Assembly: GCF_042186555.1 (NCBI RefSeq)
Contig: NC_133327.1
Coordinates: 328,611,215-328,675,214 of the forward strand
From: Aquarana catesbeiana
Lineage: Eukaryota > Chordata > Amphibia > Anura > Ranidae
Reading direction: 5' to 3'
Length of the DNA: 64,000 nucleotides
Part shown: positions 1 through 11,119 of the stretch, one piece after another
Layout of the letters: every line of letters starts with the position of its first letter
How positions within the stretch are numbered: the stretch's first letter is position 1
The notes under the pieces: model-generated
Told to the model about the DNA's origin: nothing
What the model saw: only the letters and a program-made list of their open reading frames with translations
Databases searched by the model: none
Translations under genes and position numbers: made by a program

Positions 1-480
1 AATGAACTCCTCACTTCTCACTTCCTCAACTTGTGCAAGGTGATTGGTCTTGTATTAGTTCTCCAGTAGATTTTTTTTTTTTTTTTTTTCAAGCATCCTG
101 TATTAGGACTTACTGGGTCCCACCCTCAGCTTTGGTCTCTGCACTGGATATATGCTGCACTGCGATTAATGCCACTGCCACTTTTACAAGATGCTTTTAC
201 ATAGTAATATGTGGCTTTCTAAAGACATTTGGAGCAGACAAAGGGTGCAAAATCTGGTGCAGCTCTGCAGAGAAACCAATCCGCGTCCAGGTTTTTTGTC
301 AAAGCCTAATTGAGCAAACTGAAGTTAGAAGCTGATTGGCTACACACAGCTGCAAAAGAGTTTGCACTCTCCAGTTTTAGTAAATCAACCCCTTTTTGTG
401 TATGTGAAAAAACAAGATCTCGTATAACGCCCTCAATTGGAATCTATACACTGCGCTAGAGAGGAATAGGAGTGTGAATA
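1..480 (+). repeat. Dispersed repeat G, copy 1
   Basis: The segment with gtgcaaggtgattggtct, the 'cctgtattag' block, a tctctgcact motif and a run of short purine/pyrimidine blocks matches in order with 27775-28010. Both copies are diverged and neither has a coding frame. The copy is cut by a T23 run at 69-89. No termini could be fixed because it begins at or before the window edge. Confidence 0.5.
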
Positions 481-2400
481 TAATTATAAACAAGCAGCCA
501 CTTTCAAAGGATAAAACATATAGAGATCTACCAGATGTAAACGGTTGCGCTGAGGATAAAGTTTACCAAGAACACACTGTGTTTCGCACCAAACTGTGAT
601 AATGTGCAAAACAAAAAATGAGTCCATAAATAAAACTATAGAACAGAATCTATGAGCCGTCAGTTGATAAACTGGTCCGACACCACACCGCGTGCGCAAA
701 CGTGTCTCCACTCCAGTTGGATGTAAACTCACCAAAATGAATTGCCTCACACTCTCGTGTTTTGGCATACGAGCAGTTAACCACCATTGGGTTTATGTGA
801 ATTCCATCAGCACATGTTCGAAAGTAGACAATATGTGGAGGAATGAGACTCCAGATAGTGTGATATCAAACAATAAAAAACATTTATTTAAAAAACATTG
901 CAAAGAAAGTAACCTCTTATGTGCTTGGTTTGAATTTCCCAGACTTTTACCTTTCCTTTAAAAGTGCACCACACAACTATAAACCAAGAGCTGATTAGAA
1001 TTGTGAGGCAGCAACTGTGTAGATTATGGGGGAAAAGATATCCGCTATAAATATATAGCTGAAATGAAATATTTTTATCACCTTTTTTTAAGACACACTC
1101 AAACCAAAAAAAAATTCTGTAAGCATTGGATGTGGTTTATTTATTTTTTTTTTTTTGTTTTAAATAATGTTTTAATTAATGTTAATTCCCCTCAGTATGA
1201 AGTGAGGCACTTGGTGAAAAATAAACTAATAATTGGATTTTTCGACTAGTAAAAATAGTCTGTTTCCTGTCTTTTGAAATGGAATCTATAGAGCAGGACA
1301 CCAATTACCGTATGTACTCGCTGTGTCATTGTGTGACAAACTCATAACCCCCTAGTGTACAGCCAGTAAGCAAATTATTATCTAAGAGCTAAAGAAAAAT
1401 GCTGGGGAAAAGTGAAATAAACTTGAATATGTAGGAGGCTATAGCCCACATTGGGTAGGAGCCCTTACTCTGAACATCTTTAAAAAAAAAAAATGCCACA
1501 AAAAATTATGGAAATGTATAAAGACTACTAAAAAAAAAATAAAATAAAAAAAAATCGCACCATAAAAAATGGATCCTATTTACAACCCCCTCCCCACAAA
1601 TCAAGCTACACAGGTGAGGAAAAATATTCCTAAATTTGTAGCACAGTAAATATCCTATAATAAGAAAAATGAAAAAAAAAAGGAACAGTGCAGACCATAG
1701 GTGTAAAACGGTCCTGCGTTGCTAATGGATAATTGGGGAAGAGTCCATCAATTCTAAATGTTGAATTCGAGGATATATTCCAATTATCCTTTTTAAATGC
1801 TGTATCTCGCATTGAATATGTGATCAAACCAATTGCAAGTGTGTGCTGTAAGCAGGAAGGAAAACTAAATACAAAACCGTTTATTTAAAATTATTAGGAG
1901 GAAACCAAATGGTGGCTTATCTTCATTCCAATCTTTATTTATTTAAACCCAGTAAAGTATGCCAATGTTTGAACATTCCTCTGTATGGTGAGATTATAAT
2001 GCTCAAAATGGAATATTTAATTTGTATATTTAAACAGCCTTCCGTAAAACATTTGAGGACAATACAGAATTTCGGTTTAGCGCTAATTACTTCTCATCCT
2101 TGCATTTCATAAACATTCTGTTCTGTAGTCCTCTATGTTTCGGTATCTGGCTAATCTTAAGGAATATGTGAATGAAACTACAGCATAGTGCTCAGGTCAT
2201 TAGAACTTCTGTTAGGTTAGTACATACAACATTCAGATTTTTCACGTGCAAGCTCTCTAATCCTGCTCCATCAATGAAAGACAACTGTTTGCATTCCAAA
2301 GTCGTTGTAAACTATCCCCTTGTAAAACAACCCATCCAATTTAAAATAAAAATGAAAGGCAAAAATATTTGTGTATAGAAAAAACATTCTAAATCCCCCC
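481..2400. other. Intronic AT-rich sequence without recognised gene
   Basis: No conserved protein frame is visible on either strand. A motif tatacactgcgctag at about 448-462 resembles the GCGCTR signature near the ends of three inserts with target duplications elsewhere in the window (21079, 55578 and 58176), so part of 448-960 may be an old relative. The rest is low-complexity A/T runs and apparently unique intron. Confidence 0.4.
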
Positions 2401-2780
2401 CCTTCTTCTTTTTTTTTTTTTTTTTTTTTTAGTGATCACATTCCCTCTGTTCTCAGCTGCATAAGAGGAGAAGCAGCAGGACACTGAGATTTCCAGTAAC
2501 AGACTGTGCAGTGGAGGCGTGTCAGGACAAGTCATCTGATTATTGGAGGAAAGCACACTGAGTTCCCAGCATAGCTAAAGAACTGACCACGATGTACTCC
2601 CCCGCATAGTGTGGTCAGTTTGTAATAGGAAAGCAAGGGGACTAGCAAGAACACCAGGGATTTCACATATAGGAAGCAATATAATGAGAACAGGATACTT
2701 TTGCATACAAGTATATGGTACAGCATTCACATATCGGGGAACATGAAGTGTTGGTAACAAACGCTTTAACATTTCTTTAT
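2401..2780 (+). repeat. Non-autonomous repeat F, copy 1
   Basis: The sequence after the poly-T run at 2407-2430 (ctgttctcagctgcataag, then a long purine-rich body ending tggtaacaaacgctttaac) recurs split at 31165-31252 and 35366-35650. Matching blocks include attcacatatngg, caggatactttt and acaagtayatggtaca. It ends near TTAA, as the split copy does, which suggests a TTAA-target DNA element. No coding potential. Confidence 0.6.
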
Positions 2781-2819
2781 GTATAAGTGGAGTTCACTGA
2801 TAATGGAATGTCCTGTTAT

Positions 2820-3379
2820 CAGGGGCGTCGCTAGGGGGTGGCTTTTGGGGCTATAGCCCCGAATCTGGGGCCAATAGCCCCGAGTCTCTGCAGGGGTCCC
2901 CAAAGGGGAGGGGAGGCTCTCTGGGGACCCTTATGTAAGTGGGGGGCTCTCTGGGGACCCTAATGCAAGGGAGAGGCTCTCTGGGGCCCTGATTTTAAGG
3001 CAGAGGCTCTCTAAGGACCCAGATTTAAGGGGGAGGCTCTCTGAGGACCCTAATGTAAGGGGGGCTCTCTGGGAACCCTGATGTAAATGGGGGGGCCCTC
3101 TGGGTACCCTGATGAAAGGGGGAGGCTCTCTGAGGACTCTGATGTAAGGAGGAGGCTCTCTGGGGACCCTGATGTAAAAGGGGGCTCTCTGTGGACCCTG
3201 ATGTAAAGGGGCTCTCTGGGGACCCTGATGTAAGTGGGGGGCTCTCTGGGGATATATATATACACACACACGTATATTACTGTATATACATGTGTATGCT
3301 CGCCCAAGCGTATGACTTTCTTTACTACGCTGCTATTGGCTCTAGCCCCAGATCTTTTGTAAACCTGGCAACGCCCCTG
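2820..3379 (+). mobile_element. Non-autonomous hAT-type element with internal minisatellite
   Basis: Terminal inverted repeats CAGGGGCGTCGCTAGG (2820-2835) and CCTGGCAACGCCCCTG (3364-3379) are flanked by an exact 8-bp duplication CCTGTTAT (2812-2819 and 3380-3387). Both the 8-bp duplication and the CAGGGG ends are hAT hallmarks. The interior (about 2900-3250) is a tandem array of a roughly 30-bp unit built on gaccctgatgtaaggggggctctctgggg, then a short TA/CA run. No transposase. Long proline/arginine-rich frames on the minus strand are translated minisatellite, not genes. Confidence 0.93.
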
Positions 3380-3387
3380 CCTGTTAT

Positions 3388-4022
3388 CACAGATAATAAA
3401 ATATTTGCATTAATTTATGTATGCCGATAATAAAAGGAATTCATGATACATTTTTGTGTGTGTGTATATGTTGTAACCGACCCAATCGGGACAGGGGTTA
3501 AGTGGGCTCTATTCTTTGGGAGGTGTGTGCCTGGGGGACTTTTTTGGAGTATTTTTTTTTAATTCGAAATCAAGTCCATGTCTCCCTGAAACAGACTGAG
3601 AACTGAAGGACACAGATTCAGATTTGGGGCATCTGTGTTTTGTTGGGGTATAGAATCAACAGCCCAAATCAGCATTGACTGCTTCAACCCTCTACTAGAC
3701 TCCTAGAATCTGGGCCACCACGGAAAGCCACAAATGATGTGTTGCCAACATCCCTGATTTTATGGAGGAAAATGTGAGTAACCCCCACATGTCCTAATGG
3801 TAAGTAATTTTCTAGCAAAAAAAAAATGTTTTTACATTGTAAACATCCAAAAAAAAAAGAAAGAGGCTCAGTCCTTAAGTGGTTAAGAGCAACAAAAAAA
3901 TTAAAAAATATTTGTATAAAAGCATGAAATTTTATTGTACATCATAAAACAAAACATTATATAAATGTAAAAATCAACAGTGCAACTGTTGATTGGATGA
4001 GGTAAGTGGTGACACGCTCTAA
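3388..4022. other. Intronic sequence, old repeat fragments
   Basis: No gene. The piece around 3710-3895 ends ctcagtccttaagtggttaag, the terminal style of the TTAA/CCACTT repeat families seen at 25598, 46960 and 57360. Otherwise AT-rich and unrecognised. Confidence 0.35.
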
Positions 4023-4069
4023 ATGTCCGACGCGTTTCAGGAAGACTTCAATCTCTTCTTCAGGGACAT
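4023..4069 (-). ncRNA. Hammerhead-ribozyme-like relic, minus strand
   Basis: Read on the minus strand, ATGTCC is followed by CTGAAGA (core CTGATGA with one change), a variable spacer, then GAAACGCGTC and GGACAT. The first and last blocks pair perfectly as helix I, and GAAA-CGCG-TC gives the very short helix III known in hammerheads of Penelope-like retroelements. Helix II is poor and the core carries a substitution, so it is probably inactive. Assignment is by motif order only. Confidence 0.5.
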
Positions 4070-5436
4070 CCTAGGAGAAGGTGACAAATATTGAATTCAT
4101 CCTTAAAAGTGTAGCAGATGTAAATCTTCCTAAATAAAAGCAAAAAGTCTCACTGTGCCACAGAATAAAGGCGCTTCAAATGTCCCCAATAGGAGGAGCC
4201 TGGGCCCCATATGTTTAAGACAAGGATCCCCCTGAAGGTCACAAAATGGCCACAGATGGTCAGGTAGGAAAAATTGCACAGGATGCTGGTAATCCTAGGA
4301 TCTTGGGAACCTCCAAAGATGTGGCCCTATGGAGTCCAGGAGTATCTACTGGCTTGTAGCTCATGGCAGAGCAAACCAGTATGAAGAAATCTGCTCACTA
4401 TCCAAGCAAATGGCAGCAGTGACTCAAAGCCGAAGATTATAATCGGCTCAAAACAATGTGATGCTGGGGTTTCCTGCTTTTATGTGCAATCTGTTTATTA
4501 AGGTGTTTACTGTTATGTGTACCTGTGTTTGCCTATCCTGTTGTCACATACCAGGCTGGAGGCTGAGGTGGTGAGAGGGCTCCCCTTGCGGCTGAGTGCA
4601 GAGGACCCCTAGAGTTGGAGACAGAGGGTGCTATGCCCAGAGATGCACGGGTTGCCTGCGGGTGAAGCTGTGTGATGGTTCCAGGAGCGGACACCCAGGA
4701 GCAGAGAAGGTGGTCACAGCCAATGATTCCCTGGAGGTACTGGCGGATCTTAACAGGTGGAAAAGCAGACATTGTCAGAAGCCAAGCGGGTGGTCAAACA
4801 CGGGAAGGCAGTCAGAAGCAGAGGCAGGAGGTGTAGTTGTGATCAAGCCGGGGTCAAACAAGGAAGTCAATCTGGAACAGACAAGAGCAGGTCCGTGAAA
4901 CACGCCGGGTTCAGAGCCAGGAGAGAAGCCAGAGCAGGTCAGGGTAAGCCAGGTCGGTAACAGGTAATCCAACAGGAGCAAGGAACACAGGATACAGAGC
5001 TGACGATAATCCAGCGATTTATGAGAGCACTTGGAGTCCTTATATTGGCCATCAGAACACTGGTAATTAGCACATTTTGCGTACGCACGTTAGTCATCGT
5101 TAACGTGCGTGTGCCGTTATGCGTCGATTGCTAATGTGCATGCGCAGATTTGCGCGGCCATAATGGATATTGGCATATCTGCCAGTTCTTCTCCGGTTTC
5201 TTCCCTGACACCTGTCTAGGTTTGGAGTGCCTTTCTCCCTCCTAGGTGTGAATTCCCATTGTTAATTGAGTCACAGATTGTTTGCTAATACTCCTGGAGA
5301 TTCCTACAGGATGTTATTAGTCTTGTGTCAACTTCACCTGTGGGATGTTTAACCCAATGTGTAATATTTGTTTTTATTGTTCATGTGGTGACTGCCCCTA
5401 TTTATTAAGTGTATAGAAACCTGTATTTCCCAAAAC
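4070..5436. other. Intronic sequence, unclassified repetitive DNA
   Basis: No conserved protein. The 4540-5010 stretch is rich in short AGGNCAG, GGTCAA and CCAGGAG blocks in irregular tandem, typical of a repetitive non-coding leader, but no matching copy lies in this window. CpG-containing palindromic words around 5085-5160 (gcgtacgcacg, gtgcatgcgcag) mark another unidentified repeat. Confidence 0.3.
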
Positions 5437-6053
5437 GTCTTTTAGGACAGCACCCGAGAGATCATGGCTCCACCCCAACAGGAAACGCCTCATCATCCAA
5501 TGCTTTAACAGGAGGCCTCCACCCAGCTGTTTTTTTTTTTTTTTTTGTTTCCTCCAGCTGGTAGGAAAACCTGGTGGGAGCCATAATCTTTTAGGGCTAT
5601 CCAGGGAGACATAAAGTTCTCACCTGTCAGTTTTTTTCTTTAAGTCCAGGAGACTGTGATCCTCCCACTTGCCTCTAGCTGGATGGTCCCCAAAGGTGCT
5701 CTCTCCCCTTCCGTGCTCGGGGAGAGCCTGTACAGCCTGGGAGTGCTGTCCAGTTTTTGGGCAGATGGGTGGTGTGCGGAGGCCTCCTGCATCGCAGGAC
5801 ATCGGAGGTGTAAGGCTGAGCAGCTGCCATCGTTCTGGTGGCTGGGGAGAGCCCTCGGCCACGTCCTGTTCAGTGCATAGGAAGAGGCGGCACTTCTGGG
5901 TCGGGCGCGCGCCATCATTTCCGGATGTAAAGTGCAGGGGGAGAGGGAAGGGTCACCCGGTGCCTTGAACTTCTGTTTTTGGGTCTGCGTGGCTGTGTTT
6001 TTAAATCCTGGAATCGGCTTTCTTTCAGCCACGCGAACACAGTGCGCTCTGCA

Positions 6054-7625
6054 ATGGAGGAAAGTGCAGCGGATAAGGGGGCAAGGCCAAGGTAAGGGAC
6101 TGGGTTCCTTTTTTTACTGCAGGCCGGTTTGTCCTCTGGGTTCTCACCCCCCCCCCCTTTCCTATCCACCTTTTTTATTAAGGGATTGGGCACAGGGAAG
6201 TTAGGAGGTCCTTTTTTAGTGTTTCCTTGTAGCCTGCTGTGTTCAGCAGTTCAGTTTTCAGCTTGGCTCTGTTGTTGTTGTGTGGGTTTTTTTTTGTTTT
6301 TTTTGGGTTTTTTTCCCTCTTCTGTTTGTCCAGGCTAAAAGCTCTGTTCAAATGGTAAAGAAAGTGTCCTGCTTGCAAAGAAAAGTTAAGCAAATCCTGT
6401 ACAAAGCCTCTTTGTGGGGATTGTATTACGGATTTGGTCAAGAAGGAGTCTCCATCCGTTTGCGGCGATCTTGTTACAACCATTAAGGATGAGCTCTGCG
6501 CTACTTTTCAAGCTTTCAGATCAAATCTGAGAGAAGAGCCAGGGCCCTCAGGGTAACTTGGGGCCCTGTAGCCCACCCCATAGTCTCAGGGTGCTTCTCT
6601 GATACAGCCAGAAGTTCCGGCTTCCCAGGAACCTGTTCCCCCCTCTCGGGGTGGGACAGATTGAGAAGAGGAGGATGAAAATGAGGCAGATGCCGCCTCT
6701 AAGTACAAAATGTCCCTTGAACAGGTGGGGGTAATCCTTTAAAGTGATCCACACTACCTTGGGGGAAAAAAAGGAGCGCTCCTTGCACTATTGTATGTAC
6801 ACAGGTCTAGGAGACTCCAAAGGCTGCACTTTTCCAGTCCATTTGATCATCACAGACCTGATTAAAAAAAGAATGGCTGGAGCCGGAAAAGAAGCCATTC
6901 TTTTCATGGACCCATAAAAGAAGATTCCTGTTTGAGGAAAATTCTGACTCCATCTGGAATAAAGTTCCAAAACTAGATTCTGCCTTCTCACAGGTTTCAA
7001 AGTCACCTGACTTTGCCTTTGAAGTTATGGGCACGCTAAAGAAGCCCATGGATATAAGGATGGACCTACTTCTTAAAAGAGCCTGGCAATCAATTATGAA
7101 CAATCTGATGCCGGCGATGGCAACAACATGCATTGCTAGGAATTTAGATCACTGGATTAATCGGATGAAATCTCATATTACAGCGAATTCACCAAAACAA
7201 GAGTTTCTGGATTCCTTTGCAACCTTATCGACAGCAGTAGCATACATTGCTGATGCTTCAGCAGGGTTCATACATATGTCGGCTAGGTCCGCGGCGTTCA
7301 CTAACTTTGCTAGGAGGGCCCTCTGGCAAAAGACCTGGCCCGGAGATGCAGCATCAAAGAACAGGTTGTGTGGCATCCCTTTTTGCAGGGGATTTGCTGT
7401 TTGGATCAGAACCAAAATCTATCCTTGACCGTACAGCCGGTAAGAGGAAATAGTTTTCCGGTCAAGAAAAAGAAGGTTCAGATACGGAAGCGTTCTTTTC
7501 GCCCTCAGAGGGGTCAGCAAGAAGATAAAACGCAGGGAAAAAGGAAGCCATGGTCCTTCCAGAAGCCCAAAGGTAGGAGTGGCGTGCTTTTCAATCCTCC
7601 TGTGACTTCTGGAATGTCACAGTGA
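6054..7625 (+). pseudogene. DIRS gag-like protein, copy A, broken
   Basis: A candidate start is the ATG at 6054 (MEESAADKG in frame). Homology to DIRS structural proteins continues in shifting frames: a Cys-rich stretch followed by a KKESPSVCGDLVTTIKDEL-like block (about 6380-6520), then the best preserved part at 7027-7380 with KRAWQSIMNNLMPAMATTC and STAVAYIADASAGFIHMSARSA. The basic tail (about 7440-7610) is rich in Lys/Arg/Gln, as in copy B. At least three frame changes and internal stops are present. The role, packaging the element's RNA, is inferred from order relative to RT and recombinase. Confidence 0.7.
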
Positions 7626-7899
7626 CGCCTTCCTTCGAGTCGGAGGAAGGCCCCAGGATTTTCTTTCGTAGTGGAGACACATTGCACCAGTTTATTTTAA
7701 ACATGCGCTCCCAGGACTATGTGTTTGAATTGAAGAACGCTCCAAGGGATCCAACCAAGACTCTCGCCATGAAGTTCCTTATTCAGGAACTGAGATCTTA
7801 GAGAGTCATTGTCTTAAAAAAAATAAAAAATAGACAGAATTGTTCTGAAAACCGACCCTAATTTTTTGCTGAAGGTCTCTTCGGTCCAAAATCGATCTC

Positions 7900-8580
7900 A
7901 GATTATACTTCCTACATTTTGCTGTGATCCAACGGGGGGGAAGAAAGGAAGAATTACTTACTTTGATGATAAGAGAGCCGTCTTAAAGCAGAGTTCCACC
8001 CAAAAATGGAACTTCCGCTTTAAGTACTGGTGACCCCCTGACATGCCAGTTTTGACAGGCACCCAGCTCCCACTTCCTTCCCTGGCACACAGTTACAATG
8101 CCGGAGCTGTGGAGAGGAGGGGGAGAGGAGCGAGGCTTCGTGCGCCCACATCGCTGATAGACAGATGAGTTTCTGTTTATTAAGTTGGCAGCTACACTTT
8201 TTTTGTAGCTGCTGACTTTTAAATGGGTGGAACTCCGCTTTAAGTTACCTGGAAGCCATTAAGGACTTTAGGCGTTGAAACGCTTTATATGCCGATAGTA
8301 AGAAAGGAAGACAAGCTACCAGGGGAGCCATTGCCAGATGGTTGAGAATGGCTATCACAGAAGCCTATTCTTTTTCAGATCAAGAGAGTCCAGTTGGTAT
8401 TTGTGCTCATTCTACAAGAGATTTGGAGCGGAGTTGGGTAGAGAAAGCTGGTGTGCCACCCCCGAACAGATCTGTAAAGCGGCTATGTGGTCAAATCTGA
8501 CGACCTTTGCCCGTTATTATAGGTTAGCCTGGTCCCCCTTCCTGACGGCGGGGGACCAGGCTTTCGGTAGGAAAGTCTAA
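7900..8580 (+). pseudogene. DIRS tyrosine recombinase, C-terminal remnant (copy A)
   Basis: After a deletion junction near 7900 the reading frames resemble the recombinase of copy B. The HSTR catalytic motif lies at about 8408-8420 (ctcattctacaaga), followed by QICKAAMWSNLTTFARYY, where the second Tyr region is the expected nucleophile position. The coding sequence is split by the TTAA MITE at 7987-8239. Removing it conceptually restores a continuous RAVLSYLEAIKDFR-like block. Stops and shifts make it non-functional. Copy ends FGRKV just before the inverted terminal region. Confidence 0.7.
7987..8239 (+). mobile_element. TTAA-target MITE, family A, short copy
   Basis: Ends AGCAGAGTTCCACCC (7987-8001) and GGGTGGAACTCCGCT (8225-8239) are inverted repeats, flanked by TTAA on both sides (7983-7986, 8240-8243). 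TTAA duplication is the piggyBac signature. The host recombinase frame reads through if one TTAA and the element are taken away, confirming the borders. 253 bp, no coding capacity. Relatives: 10784-13505 and 30768-31164, both containing the cagcagctgcagtatttgtagctgctgac palindrome. Confidence 0.9.
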
Positions 8581-9104
8581 CGGGCTATTATCCCACCCTG
8601 ATGAGGTAAGTCTCGATTATGCTCTCCGTTGCTGTCCTGAAAGAAGTCTTGGGAAAATCCAAGTTAGACTTACCGGTAACTTGTTTTCCAATAGTCTTTC
8701 AGGACAGCAATGACCCGCCCTTTTTTTGCTGTATACTATGGTGTAACTGTTCCTTATATGTTTCAGCTGGGGCTGGAGGTTCTCTACAAACAACTGAAGG
8801 AAGCTGGGTGGAGGCCTCCTGTTAAAGCGTTTGGATGATGAGGTGTTTCATGACAGCACCCGAGAGATCATGGCTCCTCCCCAACAGGAAAGACTATTGG
8901 AAAACAAGTTACCGGTAAGTCTAACTTGAATTTTCTGTTTAAAGTTAACCCTTTTGGTTTTACCTCCAACACCTTGGCTGTGTACAATGCTTGGGGTAAA
9001 GGGCTGGTATTTCTTATTGTTTCAAGCCAGTATGTTTACCAGGTTAAAACTGACTGCTTTTTTGGAAGAAAAGTTATTGTAAAGACTTGTGGGGTTGTTT
9101 TTGT

Positions 9105-9530
9105 TGTTTAAAAAAAAAAAAAAAAAATTAAACTGGTCTCCTTTTGTGCAGTTGGTTTTGCACAGAGCAGCCCTGATCCTCCTGTTCTTGGGTCCCTCTT
9201 TGCTGCTCCTGACCCCTCCCTCCTATCGAGTGCCCCCATAGCACTGGAGCTGAGTCAGAGCTTCGTGTGTCCATTCAGACAAGGAGCCCCAGCCCCTCTC
9301 TCCCCTGATTGGCTTACTGATTTGTGTCTCAGTCAGGAGGAGTGTCCCGGATGGCTTAGACATTTGTGGACATCGCTGGAGAGAGATGGTAAGTTAATGG
9401 AGGGCTCTGGTAAGTTAATTAGGGGGTGCTGGGGAGGCTGCTACACACAAGGTTTTTTTTTATCGTAATGCATAGAATGCATTAAGATTTTAAAAAAACA
9501 CCTGCCTTTACAAGTCCTAAAGCCTGTTTA
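9105..9530 (+). repeat. TTAA MITE family (AGGGGTTGTAAA), diverged copy
   Basis: The order poly-A, gcacagagcagccctgatcctcctgttcttggg, a GC-rich centre with ggtaagttaat, then atgcatagaatgcattaag and cctttacaa matches the well-preserved copy at 63158-63649. Termini are eroded, so borders are approximate. Confidence 0.65.
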
Positions 9531-9556
9531 CATGCCTGAAAAGCTGAAGCTCTAAA

Positions 9557-10015
9557 GGATAAGTTCACCTTTGGGAACATTTTCCACCTGTTTTTAGGGT
9601 GGAACATGTAACATGCTTCTCTTCCTGCAGAGGTTCAGCGATCTGCTGCCCCTGTGTAACAGCTGTATGGAGAGAAATTCCCCATACCCGCTGTCATGGC
9701 CACACACACAGTCTGCGAATAAATGAACTACAAATACTGACATCAGGATGTTGGCTTGTAGTTTTCAATGAACTACCACTGCGCTGTTGAGCGCTCTGGT
9801 AGTTCATTGATTCTTCCTCCTGTGTAACTGCCTGCCCATACAATGTACAGGCAGATGGATTACACTGACAGTCTGCAGGAGCCCTGCATTGTACCTGCAC
9901 TCTGCTGATTGCTGATGCAATGCTTACCAGGCGCCTAGAAAATGCACATTTTTTTTTTTTACTTGCAAAAAAAGTGCATTATTACTTCTAAAAGGTGAAC
10001 AACTCCTCTAAGGTC
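9557..10015 (+). repeat. MITE-like repeat E, copy 1
   Basis: The outer blocks aaggataagttcacctt and aaggtgaacaactcctct are imperfect inverted repeats. The interior tgtagttttcaatgaactaccactg...gtagttcattga recurs in inverted order at 14262-14575. No coding potential. Confidence 0.65.
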
Positions 10016-10143
10016 TCCCTTTTTTTTTTTTTTTTAAAGAGGGGCGGTCAGGGAGCGGTAAAAACGGGCAGCTGAGCTTTGACTTTACCACTCCAGAGTC
10101 TCCCACTTGAACTGTACAAAAACCAGACAGGGCTGTTCACATG

Positions 10144-10316
10144 CAGCACCACTTGTCAAACTCTTCTATTGAGTTCAATGGGGCTGTGCACACAATTGTG
10201 TTGTGGCAGAACGGCATTATACAAGCACCACTTGACAAGCACCACTTGTCAAACTCTTCTATTGAGTTCAATGGGGCTGTGCACACAATTGTGTTGTGGC
10301 AGAACGGCATTATAAA
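10144..10316 (+). repeat. Tandem duplication, about 93-bp unit, two copies
   Basis: A block starting agcaccacttgtcaaactc and ending gcagaacggcattata occurs twice, starting at 10144 and 10237, almost identical. The short spacer repeats caagcaccactt. Open frames here arise from the duplication. Confidence 0.85.
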
Positions 10317-11119
10317 TTGAAATCGGGCGGTGAGGAGGCCATAGACGCACCCCCTTACTGGTTGCCAAATGCCCTCCGAAAAGTGTTCCAAATGCGGATC
10401 ACTTTTTTAAGAGGGCACTTCACTCCACAGCAAGTGGTGAAAGATCTCTAAGACAGCTAAATAAATCACCACCCCTCTCTGTTAAGACAGGTTGCATGGA
10501 TTTGGCAATAGCCGAGTTGTTAACAGACTGAACAGTTCAAGAATGGCAGCAGTTTCTGGATACAGTCAGAGGAAAAGGTTGCCCTAAAGTGTATATCTAC
10601 TTTTTTGTAGAATTTGAGAAACCCACCCCCATATGTTTTGTGTTCCCAGTTCCCAGTCGCAAAGCACACATAAATAATTTTTAAGAACCTATTTCTTGCC
10701 TATAAAGTTGTTTCTCTGGAGCAAGTTTATACACTGGATTCTATTAAAAAACAAATTGAGGGATATATATTTTTTTTTACAAGTGCAAAAATGGAACTTC
10801 CGCTTTAAGGGAAGGTGACCCCATGACATGCCACATTTAGTATGTCATTTTTTTGGGGGGGGGGGTTTCCAGTTCCCACTTCCTCCTGAGGCTTCGCGGC
10901 ACCGGAAGGAAGATCACCTCTCCCCCTTCCCTCTCGGCAATAATCTGGGGCACGTCACAGGTCCCAGATGATTGCCCGGCCAGTCATAGCGCGCCGCAGT
11001 GCTGAAGCCACAGCCGGGCGCCCACAGTGACAATGACGGTGCCGCAGAAAGGAGGAGGAGATGAGCGGGGCTGCGTTCCCCCGCATCGCTGGACAGGTAA
11101 GTGTCCAATTTATTAAAAG

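Larger units (their letters stand above)
5437..8930 (+). mobile_element. DIRS1-like tyrosine-recombinase retrotransposon, internally deleted (copy A)
   Basis: The left end at 5482-5528 is inverted at 8802-8849 (about 47 bp, few mismatches), as expected of DIRS inverted termini. The body carries gag-like sequence (6054-7625), then only scraps of the RT region, then the C-terminal part of a tyrosine recombinase (about 7900-8580). Roughly 2 kb of RT/RNase H is missing near 7850-7920 when compared with copy B. A second inverted pair (8661-8705 with 8886-8930, around a ttaccggtaa palindrome) and a direct repeat of the left end (5446-5480 with 8852-8886) make the right end complex. A MITE interrupts the recombinase. 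Confidence 0.85.

Noticed and set aside
2931..3307. Minus-strand Arg-Glu-Pro-Pro repeat proteins
   Set aside because: Product of the roughly 30-bp minisatellite inside a hAT MITE.
10079..10391. Two small proteins with repeated TCQTLLLSSMGLCTQLC-type sequence
   Set aside because: Result of a 93-bp tandem duplication; no other support.
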